DNA from: Prevotella sp. UBA3837
GTDB lineage: Bacteria > Bacteroidota > Bacteroidia > Bacteroidales > Bacteroidaceae
Assembly (NCBI GenBank): GCA_002392835.1
Contig: DGHX01000160.1
Span: 3,468 to 9,246 of the forward strand
Reading direction: 5' to 3'
Length of the DNA stretch: 5,779 nt
The notes beneath the pieces were generated by a model. That model searched no databases. It was not told the DNA's origin and worked only from the letters and a program-made list of their open reading frames with translations. Position numbers and translations under genes: made by a program. Each line of letters begins with the position of its first letter. Position 1 is the stretch's first letter. Shown piece after piece: positions 1-5,699 of this stretch.

Positions 1-1396
1 CGAAGCCCCAGTAGCGCGAGTCGGCTGAGTTGTGGCGGTTGTCGCCCATCATCCAGTAGTAGTCCAGCTTGAAGGTGTAGCTGGTGGCCTCCTGGTCGTT
101 GATGTATATCTTTCCGTCGGCCTTCACCTCGAGCTTGTTGCCCTCGTAGGCCCTGATGCAGCGCTCGTAGACGGGCAGGTTCTCCAGTGTGAGGTCTATG
201 CTCTCGCCCTTCTTCGGAATCCAGATGGGTCCGTAGTTGTCGCGTGTCCAGTGCATGTTTCCGTTCTGCGGGTACACGCGTCGGCTGTCGCCGTCGGGTG
301 CTGTGGTGTTCAGTGCGACGCTCTCCACCAGGTCGGTGCGCAGCTCCAGTGCGGCCTTCACCTGCTTGGTGAGGGGCATGGCCTCTACGACGGTGCGGCG
401 GGTGAAGCGAATGTCGTCCTTCTGCGTTCCGGGGGGATAGCCCAGGTCCTCGCAAGTGATGCCCTGCTCCTTCATGAAGTCGTTGGTGAGCACTGCACCC
501 TCGCGGAACACCACGGTGTGCGCATACTGCACCAGCTCGGGCTCCTTGTTGGCCACGCCGTCCAGATAGACGGTCCGGTTCTTTATCTGCAGCGTCTGTC
601 CGGGCAGTCCCACGCAGCGCTTCACGTAGTTCTCGCGGCGGTCGGTGGGTCGCGTCTTGATGTCGCCAAACTGGTGCCAGTTGTTCTTGATGGCTGTCTT
701 GCCGCTGTTGTAGATGTCGCTGAAGAATTTCAGGCGCTGCATGGCGGGCATGGAGTCGAGCAGCTCCTCCATGTTGGTGGGCAGGGGCCCCCATGCCTGC
801 TGGTAGACGTCGTAGCCCAGCTCATAGCACATCTCGTAGTAGCGTGTCTGGTAGGGCAGCTCGGTGCAGATGGTGTCGCCGGCGGGATAGTTGAACACCA
901 CGATGTCGTTCAGCTCCACATGTCCCAGTCCGCTGACGCGCCGGTAGTCCCAGTGCGGCCATTCTATGTATGACTGCAGCCCTCCTATGGGCAGCGTGTG
1001 CTGCGTCAGGGGCACGGTGAGGGGCGTCTGCGGTATGCGCGGCCCGTAGCTGAGCTTGCTCACGAAGAGGTAGTCGCCGGTGAGCAGCGACTTCTCAAGC
1101 GACGAGCTGGGGATGACGTAGTTCTGGAAGAAGAACTGGTTGATGAAGTACACGGCTACGAGTGCGAAGACGATGGCGTCGACCCACGACATGATGAAGC
1201 GTACGGGGCCCTCGCGGTCCTTCCACCACTGCCATTTTATTTTCTTGGTGATATATGCATCGAAGATGAAGGGCACGACGATGAGGCCCAGCCACGACTT
1301 CACCCAGTAGAGGAAGAGAAGGTAGAGCACGAGGACGATGATGAACTTCGCCCACTGCCACTTCATGTCAGGTTGTTTCTTTTCTTTCTTTCCCAT
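1..1396 (-). CDS. lepB: Signal peptidase I (leader peptidase), C-terminus cut by window edge
   Basis: Membrane-bound Ser/Lys protease (family S26) that removes signal peptides from secreted proteins on the outer face of the inner membrane. I read 465 codons from ATG at 1396 without a stop; the frame runs off position 1. Seen: Lys-rich N-terminus; hydrophobic segments at about 17-31, 36-47 and 72-90; catalytic box IPSSSL with nucleophile Ser99; YVKRCVGLPG with general base Lys259; and GDNRHNSADSRYWGF at 451-465, the conserved last box. Probably only a short tail is missing. Ser99 and Lys259 are 160 residues apart, against 55 in E. coli LepB (Ser90/Lys145), so a large insertion is present. Three membrane segments with a basic loop after the second would place the catalytic domain outside. 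It lies 105 bp downstream of dapB with no recognisable promoter, so co-transcription is likely. Met11 is an alternative start; I chose Met1 because the Lys-rich stretch before Met11 fits a cytoplasmic N-terminus. Confidence 0.96.
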   Translation of the reverse strand, partial: MGKKEKKQPDMKWQWAKFIIVLVLYLLFLYWVKSWLGLIVVPFIFDAYITKKIKWQWWKDREGPVRFIMSWVDAIVFALVAVYFINQFFFQNYVIPSSSLEKSLLTGDYLFVSKLSYGPRIPQTPLTVPLTQHTLPIGGLQSYIEWPHWDYRRVSGLGHVELNDIVVFNYPAGDTICTELPYQTRYYEMCYELGYDVYQQAWGPLPTNMEELLDSMPAMQRLKFFSDIYNSGKTAIKNNWHQFGDIKTRPTDRRENYVKRCVGLPGQTLQIKNRTVYLDGVANKEPELVQYAHTVVFREGAVLTNDFMKEQGITCEDLGYPPGTQKDDIRFTRRTVVEAMPLTKQVKAALELRTDLVESVALNTTAPDGDSRRVYPQNGNMHWTRDNYGPIWIPKKGESIDLTLENLPVYERCIRAYEGNKLEVKADGKIYINDQEATSYTFKLDYYWMMGDNRHNSADSRYWGF

Positions 1397-1405
1397 AGTC
1401 TAAGC

Positions 1406-1513
1406 CCCCTAAGTCAGGGGATTGTGGGTCTGAACAAGCGTTTTTTCAGACCTTATATAAAATGAAACATCGGGTCTGCGCCTGTTCAGACCCCCATCCC
1501 CCTAACTTAGGGG
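1406..1513. repeat. 35-bp imperfect inverted repeat with nested hairpins, between dapB and lepB
   Basis: The arm 1406-1440 and the reverse complement of 1479-1513 match at 30 of 35 positions, around an AT-rich centre of 38 bp. Smaller hairpins nest inside: CCCCT/AGGGG (1406-1410/1416-1420), GGTCTGAA/TTCAGACC (1427-1434/1445-1452), GGGTCTG/CAGACCC (1472-1478/1487-1493) and CCCCTAA/TTAGGGG (1499-1505/1507-1513). The long stem and the local hairpins exclude each other. The right arm includes the dapB stop codon and last codons. The left arm ends 9 bp before the lepB start. It resembles a REP-like or MITE-like dispersed palindrome, but copy number elsewhere cannot be judged here. There is no clear U-tract for a simple terminator in the minus-strand transcript. 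Confidence 0.85.
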
Positions 1514-2224
1514 TCCCATCATGTCGCTGATGGTGAGCAGTCCCTGGTGGCCGAGGGTGTACTCGGCAGCCAGCACGGCTCCCAGTGCGAAGCCCTTGCG
1601 GCTGTGTGCGTCGTGGGTGATGGTGATGATGTCGGCCTCCGAGTCGTAGCGCACGGTGTGTATGCCGGGCACCTCGCCGCGCCTTATGTGGTCTATGCGC
1701 AGCAGCTGCGGGTCGGTGGTGTCCTCGGCCCAGCCCGTCTTGCGGTCCAGCTCGTCCACTATCTGCTCTCCCAGGGTGATGGCCGTGCCGCTGGGGTGGT
1801 CGAGCTTGTGCACGTGGTGGGTCTCCTCCAGCTCCACGTCGTACTGCGGGAACTGGTTCATGATGCGTGCCAGGTAGCGGTTCACGGCGGAGAAGATGGC
1901 CACGCCAATGCTGAAGTTCGAGGCCCAGAAGAGGGTCTTGCCGCCTTCGGTGCACTGGCGGCGCACCTCGTCGCCGTGCTCCTGCATCCAGCCCGTGGAG
2001 CCGCTCACCACCTTCACGCCGTGTGCCCATGCCTTTAGGTAGTTGGCGTAGGCGGCCTGCGGTGCGGTGAACTCAATGGCCACGTCGGCACTGGCGAAGC
2101 GCTCGCTGTCGAACTCCTCGGGGTTGTCGATGTCAATGATGCTCACAATTTCGTGGCCCCGGCTGATGGCTATCTGCTCTATCATCTTGCCCATCTTGCC
2201 GTAGCCTATTAATGCTATTTTCAT
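1502..2224 (-). CDS. dapB: 4-hydroxy-tetrahydrodipicolinate reductase
   Basis: Cytoplasmic NAD(P)H-dependent reductase that converts 4-hydroxy-tetrahydrodipicolinate to tetrahydrodipicolinate in the diaminopimelate/lysine pathway. The product is 240 residues. Seen: a Rossmann nucleotide-binding start, GYGKMG at 7-12; EFTAP at 51-55; SGSTGW at 74-79; and the family signature ELEETHHVHKLDHPSGTA at 131-148. By alignment with E. coli DapB, His136 is the catalytic acid/base (H159) and Lys140 the equivalent of K163. The signature has His where many homologues have Ala before PSGTA. At 240 residues it is shorter than E. coli DapB (273), which fits Bacteroidetes forms. The ATG at 2224 begins directly with the Rossmann strand, so this start is secure. 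The last residues, GPLS and stop, are encoded inside the adjoining inverted repeat. It has its own -7 promoter element and is followed by lepB on the same strand. Confidence 0.97.
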   Translation of the reverse strand: MKIALIGYGKMGKMIEQIAISRGHEIVSIIDIDNPEEFDSERFASADVAIEFTAPQAAYANYLKAWAHGVKVVSGSTGWMQEHGDEVRRQCTEGGKTLFWASNFSIGVAIFSAVNRYLARIMNQFPQYDVELEETHHVHKLDHPSGTAITLGEQIVDELDRKTGWAEDTTDPQLLRIDHIRRGEVPGIHTVRYDSEADIITITHDAHSRKGFALGAVLAAEYTLGHQGLLTISDMMGPLS

Positions 2225-2243
2225 CTTACGTAAGAATTAATTC
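2225..2243. promoter_or_regulatory. Two abutting 10-bp palindromes in the dapB leader
   Basis: CTTACGTAAG (2225-2234) and GAATTAATTC (2234-2243) are both perfect palindromes sharing one base. They fill the short stretch between the dapB start codon and its -7 element, so they lie at or just after the expected transcription start. They could be a repressor site or a small structure near the start codon. Short AT-rich palindromes also arise by chance, so function is only suggested. Confidence 0.4.
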
Positions 2244-2248
2244 GAGTG

Positions 2249-2256
2249 CAAAGGTA
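2249..2256 (-). promoter_or_regulatory. dapB promoter, -7 element TACCTTTG
   Basis: On the minus strand TACCTTTG matches the Bacteroidetes -7 consensus TAnnTTTG exactly. It ends 24 bp upstream of the dapB ATG, giving a leader of roughly 15-20 nt. I see no TTTG at the expected -33 distance; that position is occupied by the 7-bp repeat array. Confidence 0.7.
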
Positions 2257-2263
2257 CTAAAGA

Positions 2264-2354
2264 GTTGGGAGTTAGGGGGTAGGAGTTAGGAGTTTTTTCT
2301 CGCGTATTAATCATTTTTAACTCCTAACTCCTCACTCCAAACTCCTCACTCCAC
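2264..2354. repeat. Opposed arrays of 7-bp tandem repeats forming a large hairpin, glmS-dapB spacer
   Basis: Left array on the plus strand: GTTGGGA, GTTAGGG, GGTAGGA, GTTAGGA, then GTT (2264-2294). Right array: ACTCCTA, ACTCCTC, ACTCCAA, ACTCCTC, ACTCCAC (2320-2354). The right units are degenerate reverse complements of the left units. The arrays pair perfectly over 14 bp (2281-2294 with 2319-2332) around a 24-bp AT-rich loop. The right array overlaps the glmS stop codon (2346-2348) and the last glmS codons. It may act as a glmS transcript end, although the minus-strand transcript lacks a terminal U-run. Confidence 0.8.
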
Positions 2355-4190
2355 CGTCACCGACTTGGCGAGGTTGCGCGGCTGGTCGACGTTCTTTCCC
2401 TTGCACACTGCCACATGATAGGCCAGCAGCTGCAGGGGTATGGTGGCCACGAGGGGCTCGAGGCACTCCAGCACGTCGGGCAGCTCTATCACCTCGTCGG
2501 CAATGCGGGCTATGGTGTCGTCGCCCTTGCTGACGAGGGCGATGACGCGCCCCTGGCGGGCTTTGATCTCCTGGATGTTCGAGAGCACCTTCTCGTACAT
2601 GGCGTTGTGGGTGGCAATGACCACCACGGGCATGTCGCTGTCGATGAGGGCTATTGGGCCGTGCTTCATCTCGGCGGCGGGGTACCCCTCGGCGTGTATG
2701 TAGCTTATCTCCTTCAGCTTCAGCGCTCCCTCCAGGGCCACGGGGTAGCTGTAGCCTCGGCCCAGGTAGAGGAAGTTGTGGGCGTAGGTGAAGGTGCGGG
2801 CCAGCTCCCTGACGCGGTCGTTGGTCTGCAGCACCTCTTCTATGACCTTGGGAATGCGGCTCAGCTCTTTCACCACGCGCAGGTATTCCTGTCGGTCTAT
2901 GGTGCCCTTGGCCTCGCCCAGTGCCAGCGCGAACATGATGAGCACGGTCACCTGTCCGGTGAAGGCCTTCGTCGAGGCCACGCCAATCTCAGGCCCCACG
3001 TGTATGTAGGTTCCGGTGTCGGTGGCGCGCGGTATGCTGCTGCCGATGGCGTTGCAGATGCCGTAGATGAAGGCGCCCTTCTCCTTGGCCAGCTGCACGG
3101 CGGCCAGCGTGTCGGCCGTCTCGCCGCTCTGCGAGATGGCTATCACCACGTCGTCCTTGCTCACCACGGGGTTGCGGTATCGGAATTCCGAGGCGTACTC
3201 CACCTCGCAGGGTATGCGGCACATGGTCTCTATGACCTGCTTGCCTATGAGCCCGGCATGCCAGCTGGTGCCGCAAGCCACGATGACGATGCGCTTGGCC
3301 TGCAGCAGCTGGCGGCGGTAGTCGATGAGCGCCGATAGGGTGACGTGGTCGCCCTCCACGTTGATGCGGCCGCGCATGCAGTTCGTCAGGCACTCCGGCT
3401 GCTCGAATATCTCCTTCAGCATGAAGTGTGGGTAGCCGCCTTTCTCTATCTGGCCCAGGTCAATGTCCACCTGCTTCACGGCCAGCTCCTGCTCCTCGCC
3501 CAGGATGCTCATCACGCGCGGCTCCTCGCCCAGGCGTATCACGGCGATGTTGCCATCCTCCAGGTACACCACCTTCTTCGTATATTCGATGATGGGGCTG
3601 GCGTCGCTGCCCAGGAAGAACTCGCCGTCGCCGATGCCCACCACCAGTGGGCTCTGCTTGCGGGCGGCGATGATCTGCGTGGGGTCGCGGCGGTCGACGA
3701 TGGCGATGGCGTAGGCACCGATGACCTGGTAGAGGGCCACCTGCACGGCCTCGAGCAGCGGCAGCTGCTTCTTCACCATGATGTACTCCACCAGCTGCAC
3801 CAGCACCTCGGTGTCGGTGTCGCTGCGGAACTCGACACCCTTCTGCAGCAGTTTCTGCTTGATGTCGGCATAGTTCTCGATGATGCCGTTGTGAATGATG
3901 GCCAGGTTGTGGCTCTGCGAGTAGTGGGGGTGAGCATTGCGGCTCGACGGCTCGCCGTGGGTGGCCCACCGCGTGTGGGCGATGCCTATGCAGCCCGACA
4001 CGTCCTTGTCGGAGCAGTACTCCGTCAGGTTGTCAACCTTGCCTTTCGTCTTGTACACGTTCAGCTCGCCCTGGGGGTTGATGAGCGCCACGCCGGCCGA
4101 GTCGTAGCCGCGGTACTCCAGGCGCCGCAGACCTTTGATGAGAATGGGGAAGGCCTCTTGCTTCCCGATGTAGCCTACTATTCCACACAT
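2346..4190 (-). CDS. glmS: Glutamine--fructose-6-phosphate aminotransferase (isomerizing)
   Basis: Cytoplasmic enzyme that makes glucosamine-6-phosphate from fructose-6-phosphate and glutamine, the first committed step to UDP-GlcNAc for peptidoglycan and LPS. The product is 614 residues, against 609 in E. coli. The N-terminal glutaminase domain shows MCGIVGYIG with nucleophile Cys2 (exposed after Met removal), YRGYDSAG at 26-33, HTRWATHG at 72-79, and NG at 101-102. Two SIS sugar-isomerase repeats follow: CGTSWHAG at 306-313, SQSGETADT at 353-361, STKAF at 406-410, then KEISYIHAEGYPAAEMKHGP at 493-512. Glu494, His510 and Lys609 align with the E. coli isomerase residues E488, H504 and K603. 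The C-terminus is the canonical LAKSVTVE. The start at 4190 is fixed by Cys2. All key residues are present and the gene is intact. It is divergent from the DUF2851 gene, with a full promoter and a leader of roughly 95 nt containing a hairpin. The stop codon abuts the heptamer array. Confidence 0.98.
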   Translation of the reverse strand: MCGIVGYIGKQEAFPILIKGLRRLEYRGYDSAGVALINPQGELNVYKTKGKVDNLTEYCSDKDVSGCIGIAHTRWATHGEPSSRNAHPHYSQSHNLAIIHNGIIENYADIKQKLLQKGVEFRSDTDTEVLVQLVEYIMVKKQLPLLEAVQVALYQVIGAYAIAIVDRRDPTQIIAARKQSPLVVGIGDGEFFLGSDASPIIEYTKKVVYLEDGNIAVIRLGEEPRVMSILGEEQELAVKQVDIDLGQIEKGGYPHFMLKEIFEQPECLTNCMRGRINVEGDHVTLSALIDYRRQLLQAKRIVIVACGTSWHAGLIGKQVIETMCRIPCEVEYASEFRYRNPVVSKDDVVIAISQSGETADTLAAVQLAKEKGAFIYGICNAIGSSIPRATDTGTYIHVGPEIGVASTKAFTGQVTVLIMFALALGEAKGTIDRQEYLRVVKELSRIPKVIEEVLQTNDRVRELARTFTYAHNFLYLGRGYSYPVALEGALKLKEISYIHAEGYPAAEMKHGPIALIDSDMPVVVIATHNAMYEKVLSNIQEIKARQGRVIALVSKGDDTIARIADEVIELPDVLECLEPLVATIPLQLLAYHVAVCKGKNVDQPRNLAKSVTVE

Positions 4191-4217
4191 AATATTTTTC
4201 TGTTATGTCCCAAGCCT

Positions 4218-4255
4218 CGCATGTGGAGAGTGATCCTTTTTACTCCAAACATGCG
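4218..4255 (-). promoter_or_regulatory. Hairpin in the glmS 5' leader
   Basis: CGCATGT (4218-4224) and ACATGCG (4249-4255) are perfect 7-bp arms. Above them a further short helix can form between GGAGAGT (4225-4231) and ACTCC (4242-4246) with a small bulge, around an A/T-rich loop. It lies in the expected glmS mRNA leader, 28 bases before the start codon. It could be a regulatory or stabilising leader structure, or one copy of a dispersed hairpin repeat. It does not resemble the glmS ribozyme. Confidence 0.55.
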
Positions 4256-4291
4256 GAACTAGAATCACGTTATATTATTGTTAAGTCGGTG

Positions 4292-4322
4292 CAAAGGTAT
4301 TGCTTTTCTGCTAAATGACAAA
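4292..4322 (-). promoter_or_regulatory. glmS promoter (TTTG-N19-TACCTTTG)
   Basis: On the minus strand TTTG (4322-4319) is followed after 19 bp by TACCTTTG (4299-4292), an exact match to the Bacteroidetes -33/-7 promoter. Transcription should start near 4285, about 95 nt before the glmS ATG. The -33 element touches the 16-bp palindrome that lies between the two divergent promoters. Confidence 0.82.
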
Positions 4323-4324
4323 AC

Positions 4325-4340
4325 AATTTTGCGCAAAATT
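4325..4340. promoter_or_regulatory. Perfect 16-bp palindrome between divergent promoters (candidate operator)
   Basis: AATTTTGCGCAAAATT is its own reverse complement. With one mismatched pair, symmetry extends to 4321-4344. Its centre (4332.5) is within one base of the midpoint between the -33 elements of glmS (4319-4322) and DUF2851 (4342-4345). This is the geometry of a site for a dimeric regulator acting on both promoters. No such regulator is identified in the window. Confidence 0.6.
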
Positions 4341-4341
4341 A

Positions 4342-4373
4342 TTTGTAGGGGTAATAACTTTTTAGTACTTTTG
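4342..4373 (+). promoter_or_regulatory. Promoter of the DUF2851 gene (TTTG-N20-TACTTTTG)
   Basis: TTTG (4342-4345) is followed after 20 bp by TACTTTTG (4366-4373), matching the Bacteroidetes -33/-7 pattern. Transcription should begin around 4380, leaving about 20 nt before ATG 4401. This supports 4401 as the start and rules out the in-frame TTG at 4278, which lies upstream of the promoter. Confidence 0.8.
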
Positions 4374-4400
4374 CACTCACAAACCGCAGAAAAGGCATAT

Positions 4401-5699
4401 ATGGAAGAGCTGTTGCACTACGTGTGGAAACACAAGATGCTGCCCCTGGGCACACTCACCACCACCGACGGCCGCCAGGTGGAGGTGATAGACCCCGGCT
4501 TGCACAACCGCAATGCCGGGCCCGACTTCTTCAACGCGAAGGTGCGCATAGGCGGCACGCTGTGGGTGGGCAACGTTGAGCTGCACACGGCGTCGAGCCA
4601 CTGGTACCAGCACGGCCACGACCGCGACGCGCGCTACAACAACGTGGTGCTGCACGTGGTGAGCGAGGCCGATGCCGACGTGCTGACCGAGGACCGCCAC
4701 TACCTGCCCCAGCTGGTGCTGCAGGTGCCGCAGCAGGTGAAGGAGCACTACGAGGAGCTGCTGCATGCCGACCGCTACCCGCCCTGCTACCGCATCATAC
4801 CCAGCCTGACGGCGCTGGTGAGGCACTCGTGGATGGCAGCCCTGCAGACCGAGCGCCTGGAGCAGAAGACGCAGGCCATCAGCCGGCGCGCAGAGCAAAG
4901 CCAGGGCTCGTGGGAGGACGCCTACTTCCAGACGCTGGCCCGCAACTTCGGCTTCGGCATCAACAGCGAGGCTTTCGAGCTGTGGGCACAGAGCATACCG
5001 CTGAGCGCTGTGGGCAAGCACCGCGACGACCTGTTCCAGGTGGAGGCCATCTTCATGGGGCAGGCGGGGCTGCTGGAGCCCGGGAGCGTGCCCGACCGCT
5101 ACCGCGAGGCGGCACTCGCCGACGGCTACCTGACGCGGCTGCGCAATGAGTACCTCTACCTGCAGCACAAGTTCCAGCTGCAGCCCATCGACCACAAGCA
5201 GTGGCGATTCCTGCGGCTGAGGCCGCAGAACTTCCCATACATACGCATAGCCCAGCTGGCCACGCTCTACTACGAGCGGCGCACGTCGCTCAGCTCGCTG
5301 CTCGACTGCCGCACCGTGGACGAGCTGCGCACCCTGCTCAGCACGCACGTCACGCCCTACTGGGAGACGCACTACCTCTTCGGACCCGAGAGCGCACGCA
5401 GCAGCAAGCACCTCTCGCAGGCATCGGCCGACCTGCTCATCATCAACACCGCCATACCCATGCTCTTCGCCGTGGGACGACACCGGCAGAAGGAAGAGCT
5501 GTGCGACCGTTCCTTCGACCTGCTGGAGCAGATGAAGCCCGAGCGAAACCACATCGTCACGATGTGGGCAGAGTGCGGGCTGCAGGCCGACAACGCCGGC
5601 GACACGCAGGCACTCATACAGCTGAAGCGCGAATACTGCGACCGCCGCGACTGCCTGCGCTGCCGGTTCGGATACGAGTATCTGCGCGCTGCGCGATAA
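4401..5699 (+). CDS. DUF2851 family protein, function unknown
   Basis: The product is 432 residues and I recognise it as the DUF2851 family, common in Bacteroidetes and without an assigned role as far as I know. There is no signal peptide or membrane segment, so it is probably cytoplasmic. The N-terminal block is the most family-like: MEELLHYVWKHKMLPL, then NAGPDFFNAKVRIGG (38-52), WVGNVELHTASSHW (55-68) and HGHDRDARYNNVVLHVV (71-87), rich in Asp, Glu and His. A second block is NFGFGINSEAFELWA (182-196). The C-terminus has C413-x4-C418-x2-C421, with C392 upstream, followed by FGYEYL. The Asp-Glu-His spacing on a predicted beta hairpin plus a terminal Cys cluster could suggest a PD-(D/E)XK-like nuclease, but that is inference. 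The start at 4401 fits the promoter and an AAAGG about 6 bases before the ATG. It ends in TAA at 5697. The gene is intact, GC-rich and uses many ATA codons. Confidence 0.88.
   Translation: MEELLHYVWKHKMLPLGTLTTTDGRQVEVIDPGLHNRNAGPDFFNAKVRIGGTLWVGNVELHTASSHWYQHGHDRDARYNNVVLHVVSEADADVLTEDRHYLPQLVLQVPQQVKEHYEELLHADRYPPCYRIIPSLTALVRHSWMAALQTERLEQKTQAISRRAEQSQGSWEDAYFQTLARNFGFGINSEAFELWAQSIPLSAVGKHRDDLFQVEAIFMGQAGLLEPGSVPDRYREAALADGYLTRLRNEYLYLQHKFQLQPIDHKQWRFLRLRPQNFPYIRIAQLATLYYERRTSLSSLLDCRTVDELRTLLSTHVTPYWETHYLFGPESARSSKHLSQASADLLIINTAIPMLFAVGRHRQKEELCDRSFDLLEQMKPERNHIVTMWAECGLQADNAGDTQALIQLKREYCDRRDCLRCRFGYEYLRAAR

Noticed and set aside
32..973. Long open frame on the plus strand opposite lepB
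   Set aside because: The minus strand here encodes signal peptidase I with its catalytic boxes. The plus-strand translation is Val/Leu/His-rich with no recognisable motif, as expected from GC-rich antisense DNA.
2264..2354. CRISPR array or standard intrinsic terminator
   Set aside because: Units are 7 bp with no spacers, so not CRISPR. The hairpin has a 24-nt loop and no U-run after it in the glmS direction, so a classical terminator is not supported.
2415..4262. Two long plus-strand open frames (2415-3338 and 3345-4262) opposite glmS
   Set aside because: They are antisense to a fully convincing GlmS, have low-complexity compositions and no Bacteroidetes-type promoter in front.
4191..4290. 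glmS ribozyme
   Set aside because: The leader of roughly 95 nt is too short for the ribozyme core, and I see only one simple hairpin. The ribozyme is mainly a Firmicutes feature.
4278..4400. N-terminal extension of the DUF2851 protein from TTG 4278
   Set aside because: The extension lies across and upstream of the -33/-7 promoter (4342-4373), and ATG 4401 gives the usual family start MEELLHYVW.
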